DNA of 64,000 nucleotides from Opitutia bacterium (lineage in GTDB: Bacteria; Verrucomicrobiota; Verrucomicrobiia; Opitutales; Opitutaceae). Both the position numbers and the translations under genes were made by a program. Below the pieces are notes generated by a model that made no database searches, was not told the origin of the DNA, and saw nothing but the letters and a program-made list of their open reading frames with translations. The stretch is taken from NCBI GenBank assembly GCA_016190985.1, contig JACPPI010000009.1:62001-126000 (forward strand), given 5' to 3'. This document shows, piece by piece, positions 7,459 to 15,989 of the stretch (positions within the stretch are counted from its first letter, which is position 1; each line of letters begins with the position of its first letter).

Positions 7459-9473
7459 GGCTTTGAGACCGGCGGCGCGGCGGGAGGTTGCATGGCGCGC
7501 GCGGATTCCCCGGCGGAAAGCGCGCGGTAGAGGTTGTTTTCGTAGAGGTAGCTGGCCGTCTGGTAATAGCTGATGGCTTCGTCGAGCAGCGCCGGGTTCA
7601 CCGGCTGCGCCGCCAGTCCGAAGTTGGCGCGGTTGTAGCGGTATTGCGTCTGCCGCCGCACGGGATTGAGCACGACGAAATCGTCGCCCTTCAGCAGGCC
7701 GAGCTTCTGGTAGGTGCCGACGAGGGCGCGGCCCTCGGGCGGCTCGGTCCGCCGGATGTCGCGGCCGAAGAACCGGCTCGGATAGCTCCAGTTCAGCAGG
7801 CCGAGCAGGGTCGGCGCGTAGTCGACCTGGCTCGTGAGCGCGCGGATGCGGCCCGGCGCGATCTGGCCGCCGGGCGCGTAGATGATGAGCGGGATGTGGT
7901 AGTTCTGCACCGGCAGCTCGGTCTTGCCCGCGCTGGAGGCGCAGTGGTCGGCCACGATCACGAACACCGTGTTCTTGAACCAGGGCCTCTTCGCCGCGTC
8001 GCGCAGGAACTGCCCGATGGCGAAGTCCGTGTATTTCACCGCGCCGGCGCGGCCCGACACCTTCGACGGCAGGTCGATGCGGCCCGCGGGAAAGGTGTAG
8101 GGCCGGTGGTTCGACGTCGTCATCACGAAATAGTGGAACGGCCGGCCGGCCGCCGCGCCGGCGTCGGCCTCGCGCAGCGTCCAGCGGAACAGGTCCTCGT
8201 CGCACACGCCCCAGACGTTGGCGAAGGTGATGTCCTCCTTCGGCACGCCGGTGCGGTCGATCACGCGGTAGCCGTTGTGCCCGAAAAAATAGTTCATGTT
8301 GTCGAAGTAGCCGAAGCCGCCGTAGATGAACGCCGTGTCGTAGCCCCTCGCGCGGAAGACGGAGCCGAGCGTGAACAGGCCCTCGTTGCGCGGGCGCTTC
8401 ACGATGGAGCGGCCGGGGGTCGGCGGCACGGCGAGCGTGAGCGCCTCCATGCCGCGGTCGGTGCGCGTGCCGGTGGCGTAGAAATTGTCGAACACGAGGC
8501 TCTGCGCCGCGATCTCCGCGAGGTTCGGCGTGAGGTTCGAGGCGCGGTTGAAGATGCTCAGGAAATCCGCGCTCAGGCTCTCGACCGTGATCTGGATGAC
8601 GTTGGGCGTCAGCTCCGGGCCGGGATTGCGCACGGCGCGCAGCGTGTCGCGCGGATCGGCGCCGAGCGCGGCCGTCGCGTCGCGGGCGAGTTCGCGGCGC
8701 ACGGTGGCGAAGGCCGCGTCCACCGGCCGCGTCGGGTAGAACTGCTCGTAGGCCAGCTCGTTGTTCTTGAACGCCGCGAAGAGCGACCAGAGGCCGTTCT
8801 TGCCCAGCTCGCGGTTGAAGTTGTTCTTGAACTCCGGCAGCCAGTCGCCGCTCAGGATCGAGCCGAAGGCCAGCGCCGCGGCGAACCAGACCGCGCCGGC
8901 CCGCGCCCGGCGGCCCAGCGGCTCGGCCGGGGCCGCGAACCACCGCGCCGGCAGGCCGGTGCGCGCCAGCGCCCAGTGCAGGCCGGCGGCGGCGGCGAAA
9001 ACGCCGCTGAAGATCAGCGGCAGGTTGTAGGACTCGCGGATGTTGCCGATCACCTCGGTCGTGTAGACGAGGTAGTCCACCGCGATGAAATTGAACCGCA
9101 CGCCGAACTCGTCCCAGAAGGTCCATTCCGACACCAAGCCGAAGAGCAGCAGGTAGATGACGACGAAGCCAAAGCCGTGCGCCAGCAGCTGTTGCCAACG
9201 GCGCTGAAACCAGCCGGCCGGCAGCAGCACCAGCAGCACCGCCAGCGGCAGCGCGGCGAACGCCGCCGCGCCGAGATCATAGAGCAGGCCCCAGAAAAAC
9301 GCCGCGACCAGGCTGAGCGTCCACGTGACATCGTGCGCCGCCTTCATCAACAGCGCCACACGTGTCAGGAAGGAAAGGCCGGCGAAAACCGCGAAAAAAA
9401 CAATCAAGCCGCCGTGACGGCGGGCCAGTCGGGTGAAGAAAATACGGCGAATGGAGTCTATCGGGGTGTTCAC
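7455..9473 (-). CDS. LTA-synthase-like sulfatase-superfamily membrane transferase (672 aa)
   Basis: Five hydrophobic segments in the first 210 residues are followed by an extracytoplasmic alkaline-phosphatase/sulfatase domain as in lipoteichoic acid synthases and phosphoglycerol transferases. The domain shows ITVESLSADFL (metal ligand Glu), ATGTRTDRGMEAL with the likely Thr nucleophile, and VIVADHCASS with metal-binding Asp-His. In Gram-negatives such enzymes move phosphoglycerol or phosphoethanolamine onto periplasmic glucans or lipids. The best start is GTG 9473, which places the first helix near residue 20; no ATG occurs nearby and a much longer frame would run into the MFS gene. It leads a three-gene operon. 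Confidence 0.8.
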   Translation of the reverse strand: MNTPIDSIRRIFFTRLARRHGGLIVFFAVFAGLSFLTRVALLMKAAHDVTWTLSLVAAFFWGLLYDLGAAAFAALPLAVLLVLLPAGWFQRRWQQLLAHGFGFVVIYLLLFGLVSEWTFWDEFGVRFNFIAVDYLVYTTEVIGNIRESYNLPLIFSGVFAAAAGLHWALARTGLPARWFAAPAEPLGRRARAGAVWFAAALAFGSILSGDWLPEFKNNFNRELGKNGLWSLFAAFKNNELAYEQFYPTRPVDAAFATVRRELARDATAALGADPRDTLRAVRNPGPELTPNVIQITVESLSADFLSIFNRASNLTPNLAEIAAQSLVFDNFYATGTRTDRGMEALTLAVPPTPGRSIVKRPRNEGLFTLGSVFRARGYDTAFIYGGFGYFDNMNYFFGHNGYRVIDRTGVPKEDITFANVWGVCDEDLFRWTLREADAGAAAGRPFHYFVMTTSNHRPYTFPAGRIDLPSKVSGRAGAVKYTDFAIGQFLRDAAKRPWFKNTVFVIVADHCASSAGKTELPVQNYHIPLIIYAPGGQIAPGRIRALTSQVDYAPTLLGLLNWSYPSRFFGRDIRRTEPPEGRALVGTYQKLGLLKGDDFVVLNPVRRQTQYRYNRANFGLAAQPVNPALLDEAISYYQTASYLYENNLYRALSAGESARAMQPPAAPPVSKP

Positions 9474-9499
9474 GTTTGAATGAGGCGGCAAAGACAAAG

Positions 9500-10630
9500 C
9501 TAGGGCGTTTGCCGGTGATTCAGTCCGCTCAGCAGGAAGCCGACGAGAACAATTGTCCCGGCTGAACCTATTAAAACCGGGGATAATTCCTGTTGCCCCT
9601 CGGCCAGACCGATCCCGAGCGCCGAACCGCCCCACCCCGCCACCGCGTAGATCAGCGCGGCCAGCCCGGGCCGCCCGCTGCGCGCCGGATAGCAGACCAG
9701 CGCGACCGAGTAGACCGAGACTCCCGCGACGTAGAGCAAGCCGGCCCACGCGCGGGTTGGCGGCCATCCGTTGATCAGTCCGCAGGCCAGCAACAACGCG
9801 GCCGCGCCGAGCCCGGTCGTCCGGCCCAGCCAACCGCGGTCCAGCGCCCACCCCGCCAGCAGCGCCGCCCCCAGGTGCACGCCGGCGTTCAGCGTCAGCC
9901 GCACCGGCCCCGCCCATGTCGCCGCGATCAGATCCGCGTTGTGCTGGATGTGATAAAACGCCGCGCTGTCGAGGCCGACCAGCGCCGCCAAGACCAGCAC
10001 CCACGCGGCCACGCCGGCGCGGGCATACTCCCCGCCCGTTCTCGGTTCCGGCGAAAAGCGCGGCGTGAGTCCGCGGCAGCCCGCCCAGCCTGCAACCCCG
10101 GCCAACATGCCGATGAGCGCCTGGGTTGTCGCGTCCGCATCAAATATTCCCGGCAGGTTGCAAAACGCATAGGCCAGCCCGGTGCCCACACCGATGATCC
10201 GTCCAAGTTGCGCATCCCCCACCGCGCGCCGCAGCAGGCCGGCCAGCGCCACCGTGGTGAGACCGACTCCCAGCCCGGTCAGCGCGGCCACAACCTGAAA
10301 CCAAACCAGATTGTCTGCGCCGAGTGATCCGGCGGCTGCGACCACGCAAACGCCAAAGCCCGCCATGATTTGCCGCGCGCCGTTGCGTTCCGAACAAATC
10401 CGCGCGGCCAGCACGCTGCCCGCCACCCCCGCCAGCCCCATCACCGCCAGGATCGGCCGGATGACTTCGATCCCCTCGCCCAGCGCCGCCTGCACCGCCT
10501 TGAGGAAACCGAACTGGGCGAAAATCAGGAAAAACAGATAGACCGCCGCCACCGTGATCACGGCGTTCAGGTTGGTTTTCCCGCCCGGTCCCGGAACTTG
10601 TTGCGCGCGGCTGGTCACGTTATGACACAT
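9500..10630 (-). CDS. Major facilitator superfamily transporter (376 aa)
   Basis: About eleven to twelve hydrophobic helices with small loops, including the MFS-like stretch IRPILAVMGLAGVAGSVLAA, and a central cytoplasmic loop around residues 195-210. Substrate unknown. The start is ATG 10630, with a GTG directly before it. It ends 26 bp upstream of the LTA-synthase-like gene start, so co-transcription is possible. It is divergent from the histidine operon, sharing a short promoter region. Confidence 0.75.
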   Translation of the reverse strand: MCHNVTSRAQQVPGPGGKTNLNAVITVAAVYLFFLIFAQFGFLKAVQAALGEGIEVIRPILAVMGLAGVAGSVLAARICSERNGARQIMAGFGVCVVAAAGSLGADNLVWFQVVAALTGLGVGLTTVALAGLLRRAVGDAQLGRIIGVGTGLAYAFCNLPGIFDADATTQALIGMLAGVAGWAGCRGLTPRFSPEPRTGGEYARAGVAAWVLVLAALVGLDSAAFYHIQHNADLIAATWAGPVRLTLNAGVHLGAALLAGWALDRGWLGRTTGLGAAALLLACGLINGWPPTRAWAGLLYVAGVSVYSVALVCYPARSGRPGLAALIYAVAGWGGSALGIGLAEGQQELSPVLIGSAGTIVLVGFLLSGLNHRQTP

Positions 10631-10713
10631 CACGTTGCGCCGTCAGCGGTGAATCGCTACCGAAAAATACTTGCCCTGCGGACGGACCGCCGCCATCAAC
10701 ACGCCCTCGATCC

Positions 10714-10743
10714 ATGGTTCGCAACCACCATCACGTGAGCTAG
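10714..10743 (+). CDS. hisL: Putative histidine operon leader peptide, MVRNHHHVS
   Basis: A nine-codon reading frame, ATG to TAG, encodes MVRNHHHVS with three consecutive His codons (CAC CAT CAC). It sits 183 bp before hisG and directly upstream of a hairpin and an intrinsic terminator. This is the arrangement known for the hisL attenuator of enteric bacteria, where stalling on His codons at low charged tRNA-His prevents termination; hisL there is 16 residues with seven His. No strong ribosome-binding site is visible before the ATG. The short peptide alone could be chance, but its position before a terminator at the head of a his operon makes the call convincing. Confidence 0.75.
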   Translation: MVRNHHHVS

Positions 10744-10785
10744 CCTTCCCTCCCCGGGAAGGCCTGGAGCGCCTTGCCCGTGGCA
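10744..10785 (+). promoter_or_regulatory. Competing hairpins between his leader peptide and terminator
   Basis: Immediately after the leader stop codon lies CCTTCCC-TCCCC-GGGAAGG (10744-10762), a perfect 7-bp stem. Its 3' arm overlaps AAGGC (10759-10763), which can instead pair with GCCTT (10771-10775). A third small hairpin TGCC-CGT-GGCA occupies 10775-10785. Mutually exclusive stems after a His-rich leader are what an attenuator needs. The full antiterminator pairing could not be resolved by eye. Confidence 0.55.
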
Positions 10786-10805
10786 GATGGAACCCGATTT
10801 TCCTC

Positions 10806-10840
10806 AACCCCGGCAGGTGCATCCGCCGGGGTTTTTCTTT
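10806..10840 (+). terminator. Intrinsic terminator in the his leader (attenuator)
   Basis: AACCCCGGC pairs with GCCGGGGTT across a 10-nt loop (stem 10806-10833) and runs into a U tract TTTTTCTTT (10832-10840). It stands 56 bp before the hisG start and about 60 bp after the leader peptide, so it would block the operon unless readthrough is allowed. It is unlikely to terminate another gene, because the only upstream neighbour runs the other way. Confidence 0.85.
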
Positions 10841-10896
10841 GCCCCGGTTCCAGGCCCTTCCCGCCTCCCAACCCGCCCGCCCAAACTTCCGCCTCC

Positions 10897-11808
10897 ATGC
10901 CTCCCCTCACTTCTTCCACAGACCGCCTCCGGCTCGCCGTCCAGAAAAGCGGCCGCCTCTCCACCGACTCGCTCGACCTGCTCAAGGGCTGCGGCCTCCG
11001 CCTCAAGTCGCCCAAGGAGAAACTGCTCCTGCACGCCGAGAACTTTCCCGTCGATATCCTGTTCGTCCGCGACGACGACATCCCCCGGCTCGTCATGGAC
11101 GGCGTGTGCGACCTCGGCATCGTCGGCACCAACGTCCTAGAGGAGGCCGCGCTCGAGCGCCGCACCAACGGCGCGGCCGGCGGCTATTTCGTGGAGCGCC
11201 CTCTCGATTTCGGCGGCTGCCGCCTCGCCGTCGCCCTGCCCGAGGAGAAACCCTACGCGGGCATCAAGGACCTCCAGGGCCTGCGCATCGCCACCTCGTA
11301 TCCGCAGCTCACGCGCCGTTTTCTCGAGGAGCAGAAGATCAAGGCCGAGGTCGTCACCCTCAGCGGCTCCGTCGAGATCGCCCCGCGCCTCGGCCTCGCC
11401 GACGCCATCTGCGACCTCGTCGCCAGCGGCTCCACCCTCGAGGCCAACAAGCTCCGCGCCGTCGAGACCGTCTTCAAGAGCACCGCTGTCCTCCTCCGCA
11501 ACGCCCGTGAGCTGTCGGCCGAGAAATCGCACGTCCTGGAGATCCTGCTCCGCCGCCTCGACGGCGTGCAGAAGGCCGCCGGCACGAAATACATCATGCT
11601 CCACGCCCCGAAATCCTCGCTCGACCGGATCAAGCAGCTCCTGCCCGGCTCGGAAAACCCCACCATCCTCCCGCTCGCCGGCGACGACACCAAGATCGCG
11701 CTTCACGCCGTCTGCTCCGAGGCGGTCTTCTGGGAGACCATGGAGTCCCTCAAAAAAGCCGGCGCCAGCAGCATCCTTGTCCTCCCCATCGAAAAGATGA
11801 TGCTCTGA
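10897..11808 (+). CDS. hisG: ATP phosphoribosyltransferase, long form HisG (303 aa)
   Basis: First enzyme of histidine synthesis: joins ATP and PRPP. The catalytic part shows LRLAVQKSGRLSTDSLDLL at the start, GVCDLGIVGTNVLEE, and the PRPP loop DLVASGSTLEANKL. Length and the C-terminal portion after about residue 225, ending ILVLPIEKMML, correspond to the long form with an ACT-like regulatory domain that binds histidine and needs no HisZ. ATG 10897 follows the leader terminator; any earlier in-frame start would cross the terminator hairpin. First structural gene of the operon. Confidence 0.97.
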   Translation: MPPLTSSTDRLRLAVQKSGRLSTDSLDLLKGCGLRLKSPKEKLLLHAENFPVDILFVRDDDIPRLVMDGVCDLGIVGTNVLEEAALERRTNGAAGGYFVERPLDFGGCRLAVALPEEKPYAGIKDLQGLRIATSYPQLTRRFLEEQKIKAEVVTLSGSVEIAPRLGLADAICDLVASGSTLEANKLRAVETVFKSTAVLLRNARELSAEKSHVLEILLRRLDGVQKAAGTKYIMLHAPKSSLDRIKQLLPGSENPTILPLAGDDTKIALHAVCSEAVFWETMESLKKAGASSILVLPIEKMML

Positions 11809-11843
11809 ACCGTCGGGCGGGATCGCTGGTCCCCCCACTGCCC

Positions 11844-13145
11844 ATGCAACCTCTCATCTGGAAAAACCTCTCCGCCGCCCGACGGGCCGCCGCGCTCCGC
11901 CGGCCGGCCCAGTCGGCGCAGCCCGCCGTCGCCGCCGCCGTGCGAGCGATCGTCGCCGCCGTGCGCCGCGAGGGTGACGCCGCGCTCCGCCGTCTGACGC
12001 GGAAGTTTGACGGCGTGACGCTGCGCTCGCTGCGTGTGACCGAGACGGAGTTTGCCGCCGCCGAAAAATCCCTGTCCCGCGCCGATCTCGCGGCGCTGCG
12101 CACCGCCTACCGGAACATCCGCACCTTCCACACCGCGCAACAGCCCGGGAACCTGCGCGTCGAGACCCGGCCGGGCATCGTCTGCGAAAAAATCGTGCGC
12201 CCCATCGGCCGCGTCGGCCTGTATGTGCCGGGCGGCAGCGCGCCGCTGCCGTCGACCGCGCTCATGCTCGGCGTGCCCGCGCAAATCGCCGGCAATCCCG
12301 TGCGCGTCCTTTGCACGCCGCCCGATCGCAACGGCCGCATCAACCCCTGGATCCTGTGCGCCGCGCGCCTGTGCGGCATCACTGAAATCTACAAGGTCGG
12401 CGGCGCCCAGACCATCGCGGCCATGGCCTACGGCACCGCCACCATCCCGAAGTGCGACAAGATTTTTGGCCCGGGCAACGCGTTTGTCACCGAGGCCAAG
12501 CAGCAGGTGGCCCGCGACGCCGGCGGCGCCGCGATCGACCTGCCGGCCGGTCCGTCCGAGGTTCTCGTCATCGCCGACCACCGCGCCAACCCTGCCTTCG
12601 TCGCCGCCGACCTCCTCTCGCAGGCCGAGCACGGCCCCGACTCGCAGGTGGTGCTTGTCACCTTTGGCGAAAAATTCGCCGCGCGCGTCCAGGCCGCTCT
12701 TGAACAACAACTGGCCGTTCTGCCCCGCGCCACCATCGCGCGCCGCGCGCTGAAGAAGAGCCGCATCTTCATCGCCGCCAACCGCGCCGAGGCGGTCTCT
12801 ATCGCCAATGCCTGCGCGCCCGAGCACCTCATCCTGCAAGTCGCCAACCCGCGCGCTCCGCTCGCAGGCATCACCACGGCCGGTTCGGTTTTCCTCGGCG
12901 AGTGGACGCCCGAGTCGCTCGGCGACTACGCGAGCGGCACCAACCACGTCCTGCCGACCTATGGCTGGGCCCGCGCCTGCAGCGGCCTGGGCCTCACCGA
13001 TTTTCAGCGCGCGATGACGGTGCAAACCGCCACCCGCGCCGGATTGAGGAAGCTCGGCCCGGTGGTCGAGCGCCTCGCGCTGGCCGAGGGCCTCGCCGGC
13101 CACCAACGCGCCGTGCGCGTGCGGCTGGACAAGATTTCCCGATGA
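11844..13145 (+). CDS. hisD: Histidinol dehydrogenase HisD (433 aa)
   Basis: Oxidises L-histidinol to L-histidine in two NAD-dependent steps. Family blocks include RPIGRVGLYVPGG, KVGGAQTIAAMAYGT, KIFGPGNAFV, PAGPSEVLVIAD, DLLSQAEHGPDSQ with metal-binding Gln/His, and near the end GSVFLGEWTPESLGDYASG followed by TNHVLPT. Full length for the family. The TGA stop overlaps the hisC start by 4 bp, giving translational coupling. The 35-bp gap from hisG has no hairpin. Confidence 0.97.
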   Translation: MQPLIWKNLSAARRAAALRRPAQSAQPAVAAAVRAIVAAVRREGDAALRRLTRKFDGVTLRSLRVTETEFAAAEKSLSRADLAALRTAYRNIRTFHTAQQPGNLRVETRPGIVCEKIVRPIGRVGLYVPGGSAPLPSTALMLGVPAQIAGNPVRVLCTPPDRNGRINPWILCAARLCGITEIYKVGGAQTIAAMAYGTATIPKCDKIFGPGNAFVTEAKQQVARDAGGAAIDLPAGPSEVLVIADHRANPAFVAADLLSQAEHGPDSQVVLVTFGEKFAARVQAALEQQLAVLPRATIARRALKKSRIFIAANRAEAVSIANACAPEHLILQVANPRAPLAGITTAGSVFLGEWTPESLGDYASGTNHVLPTYGWARACSGLGLTDFQRAMTVQTATRAGLRKLGPVVERLALAEGLAGHQRAVRVRLDKISR

Positions 13146-14278
13146 ACGCCTCCGATTCCGTCCTCAACCTGGTGCGACCCGACATCCTCGCTCTGTCGGC
13201 CTACCGCTCCGCCCGCAAGGAAGCAAAAGGCGGGCGCGTCTGGCTTGATGCCAACGAGAATCCAAAGACGCCAGCAGCGTCTTTGCCCTCCGAAACCTTG
13301 GCGAAGGATGGGCGCATGAACCTCAACCGCTACCCCGAGCCGCAACCGGCCGAACTCGTCGCGCAATTGGCTGCGCTCTACGGCGTCGCGCCCGCCCAAG
13401 TGCTCGTAACGCGCGGTTCCGACGAAGGCATTGACCTGCTCTTGCGCACGTTCTGCCGCGCCGGGCAGGACGCCATCCTCATCACGCCGCCCACCTACGG
13501 GATGTATGTCGTCGCCGCCGGCATTCAGGGCGCGAGCACCGTCACCGTGCCGCTCATCCGCGATAAGAACTTCGCGCTCGATGCCGCCGCGGTGCTAGTG
13601 GCGGTGCTTGCCGCGCCGAAGCCTTCCGGCGAAGGCGGGACCCCTGAGGTGAAACTCGTTTTCCTCTGCTCGCCGAACAACCCGACCGGCGGCCTGCTTG
13701 ATCGCGCCGCCGTGCTCTCGCTCGTGCAGTCACTCGCCACCCGCGCCATTGTCGTCGTCGACGAGGCCTACGTGGATTTCTCGGGTCAGCCGAGCCTGGC
13801 GGCCGAGATCAGCGCGAATCCCAACCTCATCATCCTGCGCACGCTCTCGAAAGCCTACGGCCTCGCTGGCGCGCGGGTCGGCACGATTATCGCCGATCCG
13901 GCCGTCATTGCCGTGCTGCAAAAGGTCATCGCGCCCTACCCTGTGCCGTCACCGGTGCTGACCGCCGCGCTGGCCGCCCTCGCGCCCGCCGGCCTCGCCG
14001 CCGCGCGGAATTCAGTCGAAACCCTCATCGCCGAGCGCGCCCGCCTTGCCGCCGCCCTGGCAAAGCTGCCGGCGGTGAAGCGCGTCTGGCCCAGCGACGC
14101 CAACTTCCTGCTCGTCGAGGTGGCCGATGCCGCCAAGGCCATGGCCGCCGGCCGCGCCGCCGGCGTCATCTGGCGCGACCGCAGCAAGGACGCGCCCCAT
14201 TCCATCCGCATCACCGTCGGCACCGCCGAGGAAAACAACGCCACCCTGGAGGTCCTGTCCCGACCAGAACTTTTGTAA
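13142..14278 (+). CDS. hisC: Histidinol-phosphate aminotransferase HisC (378 aa)
   Basis: PLP enzyme that makes histidinol phosphate from imidazole-acetol phosphate and glutamate. Motifs: VWLDANENPKTP, LNRYPEPQP, TRGSDEGIDLLLR, FLCSPNNPTGG, VVVDEAYVDF, and the PLP lysine in RTLSKAYGLAGARVG. Two stretches look inserted relative to the family: about residues 42-59, coded by DNA with an 8-bp inverted repeat (13264-13284), and about residues 158-167, coded by DNA with a GCCTTC-CGGC-GAAGGC palindrome (13621-13636). Both keep the frame. The start overlaps hisD by 4 bp; the stop lies inside a 23-bp palindrome. Confidence 0.95.
   Translation: MNASDSVLNLVRPDILALSAYRSARKEAKGGRVWLDANENPKTPAASLPSETLAKDGRMNLNRYPEPQPAELVAQLAALYGVAPAQVLVTRGSDEGIDLLLRTFCRAGQDAILITPPTYGMYVVAAGIQGASTVTVPLIRDKNFALDAAAVLVAVLAAPKPSGEGGTPEVKLVFLCSPNNPTGGLLDRAAVLSLVQSLATRAIVVVDEAYVDFSGQPSLAAEISANPNLIILRTLSKAYGLAGARVGTIIADPAVIAVLQKVIAPYPVPSPVLTAALAALAPAGLAAARNSVETLIAERARLAAALAKLPAVKRVWPSDANFLLVEVADAAKAMAAGRAAGVIWRDRSKDAPHSIRITVGTAEENNATLEVLSRPELL
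13264..13284. repeat. Perfect inverted repeat within hisC coding sequence
   Basis: AAAGACGC-CAGCA-GCGTCTTT, an 8-bp perfect stem with a 5-nt loop, sits between the family blocks LDANENP and LNRYP, where related HisC proteins usually have only a few residues. The extra residues encoded here (TPAASLPSETLAKDGRM region) look like an in-frame insertion. Confidence 0.6.
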
Positions 14279-14294
14279 CCTAATAGGTTACAAA
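14272..14294. repeat. 23-bp palindrome, copy 1 (hisC-hisB)
   Basis: TTTGTAACC-TAATA-GGTTACAAA is a perfect 9-bp inverted repeat. It overlaps the hisC stop codon and lies 26 bp before the hisB start. Two more copies with the same TTTGT-N13-ACAAA frame occur at 15990-16012 and 18944-18966. The AT-rich motif stands out strongly from the GC-rich surroundings. Confidence 0.8.
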
Positions 14295-14320
14295 CGCCGC
14301 ACCCGCTCCCGCTCACCGCC

Positions 14321-15385
14321 ATGAGGAAAATCCTGTTCATCGACCGCGACGGCACGCTCATCACCGAGCCGTTCGACCAGCAGATCGACCGCCTCGACAA
14401 GTTCGCGCTCGAGCCGGACTGCGTGCCCGCCCTGCTCCGCCTGCGCGACGCCGGCTGGACCTTTGTCATGGTCACGAACCAGGACGGCCTCGGCACGCCG
14501 AGCTTCCGCGAGGTGGAGTTCCGTCCGCTGCAAAAGCTGCTGCTCGACATCCTCGCCTCGCAGGGCCTCGCCTTCGAGGCGGTGCGCGTGTGTCCGCACA
14601 CCGCCGCCGACAAGTGCGACTGCCGCAAGCCCAAGACCGGCCTGCTCACCGATTACGTGAAGGACGTGTCCTGGTCGCGCGAGTCGTCCGCCGTCATCGG
14701 CGACCGCGAGACCGACGTGACGCTCGCGCAAAACCTCGGCATTCGCGGCCTGCGCTACGACCGCAAGGCGCTCGGCTGGGCGGAAATCGCCCGGCAGCTC
14801 GTCGACGCCCCGCGCCGCGCCACCATCGTGCGCCATACCAAGGAAACGAAGATCACCGTCTCGGTGGACCTCGACCAGGCAGCGGCCGCCCAGCTGGCCA
14901 CCGGCATCGGTTTCTTCGACCACATGCTGGAGCAGATCGCGAAAAACGCCGGCATCGGCCTCGCCGTCAAATGTGAAGGCGACCTCGAAATCGACGAGCA
15001 CCACACCGTCGAGGATGTCGGGATCGCGTTCGGTGCCGCGCTGAAGCAGGCGCTGGGCGACAAGCGCGGCGTCGGCCGCTACGGCTTCGTGCTGCCGATG
15101 GACGAGGCCCAGGCCCAGGTCGCGCTCGACCTCAGCGGCCGCGCCTGCTTCACCTTCGACGGCAAGTTCCCGCGCGAGTTCGTCGGCGAGATGCCCACCG
15201 AGCTCGTCGCCCACTTCTTCCGCTCGGTCAGCGACTCGCTCCTCGCCACGCTCCAGATGAACGTCAAGGGGGACAACACCCACCACATGGTCGAGACGCT
15301 CTTCAAGGGCTTCGGCCGCGCCCTGCGTCCCGCCATCGCGCGCGGCGCCGGCAGCGAGATCCCCAGCACCAAGGGAGTCCTCTGA
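14321..15385 (+). CDS. hisB: Bifunctional histidinol-phosphatase / imidazoleglycerol-phosphate dehydratase HisB (354 aa)
   Basis: Two enzymes fused as in E. coli. Residues 1-165 form a HAD phosphatase: FIDRDGTLI (nucleophile Asp and acid Asp), MVTNQDGLGT, the zinc-binding CPHTAADKCDCRKPK and VIGDRETDVTLAQNLG. Residues 165-354 form the dehydratase: TGIGFFDHMLEQIAK, DEHHTVEDVG, LDLSGR, and EMPTELVAHFFRS, with the manganese His residues, ending in STKGVL. The architecture is typical of Gammaproteobacteria and Bacteroidota. The stop shares one base with the hisH start (TGATG). Confidence 0.97.
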   Translation: MRKILFIDRDGTLITEPFDQQIDRLDKFALEPDCVPALLRLRDAGWTFVMVTNQDGLGTPSFREVEFRPLQKLLLDILASQGLAFEAVRVCPHTAADKCDCRKPKTGLLTDYVKDVSWSRESSAVIGDRETDVTLAQNLGIRGLRYDRKALGWAEIARQLVDAPRRATIVRHTKETKITVSVDLDQAAAAQLATGIGFFDHMLEQIAKNAGIGLAVKCEGDLEIDEHHTVEDVGIAFGAALKQALGDKRGVGRYGFVLPMDEAQAQVALDLSGRACFTFDGKFPREFVGEMPTELVAHFFRSVSDSLLATLQMNVKGDNTHHMVETLFKGFGRALRPAIARGAGSEIPSTKGVL

Positions 15386-15978
15386 TGCTGGTGATCGTCG
15401 ACAGTGGCGGCGCCAACCTCGCCTCCGTGCGCTTCGCGCTGGAGCGTCTTGGTGTGCGCGGCACACTCACGGCCGACCCCGCGGCCATCCGCTCGGCCGA
15501 GCGCGTCATTTTGCCCGGTGTCGGCTCGGCCATAGCAGGCATGAAGCGCCTGCGCGCCAAGGGCCTCGTCGGCTGCGTGCGCGGCCTGACCCAGCCCGTG
15601 CTCGGCATCTGCCTCGGCATGCAACTGCTCTTCGAACAATCCGAGGAGGGCAGCACGCCGACGCTCGGCCTTATTCCCGGCCAGGTGGTCAAGTTGCCCG
15701 AATCGCCCGGCATCACCGTCCCGCACATGGGTTGGAACACGATTAGCCCGGCCCGCGCGGTTGGCCTGCTCGACGGCATCGCACCTGAGGCCCGCTTCTA
15801 TTTCGTGCACAGCTTCGCCGCCCCGGTGAACGCCTTCACCGTCGCCGCCTGCCAGCACGGCGCGCCCTTCGCCGCCATCGCGCAGCGCGGCAACTTCTCC
15901 GGCGTGCAGTTCCACCCCGAGCGCTCCGGCCCCGCCGGCGCCCGCCTCCTCCAAAACTTCGTGGAGGGCCGCGTTTGA
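15385..15978 (+). CDS. hisH: Imidazole glycerol phosphate synthase glutaminase subunit HisH (197 aa)
   Basis: Class I glutamine amidotransferase that feeds ammonia to HisF. The nucleophile elbow GICLGMQLLF holds the catalytic Cys (about residue 76) and GVQFHPERSG holds the His and Glu of the triad. Starts with MLVIVDSGGANLASV as in the family. Directly coupled to hisB by a 1-bp overlap; followed by the second copy of the 23-bp palindrome before hisA. Confidence 0.96.
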   Translation: MLVIVDSGGANLASVRFALERLGVRGTLTADPAAIRSAERVILPGVGSAIAGMKRLRAKGLVGCVRGLTQPVLGICLGMQLLFEQSEEGSTPTLGLIPGQVVKLPESPGITVPHMGWNTISPARAVGLLDGIAPEARFYFVHSFAAPVNAFTVAACQHGAPFAAIAQRGNFSGVQFHPERSGPAGARLLQNFVEGRV

Positions 15979-15989
15979 GCCCAATCCGA

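Noticed and set aside
10635-10663. TTGCGC-N17-TACCGA as the his operon promoter
   Set aside because: Only a weak match to consensus; the position fits but the sequence does not support a call.
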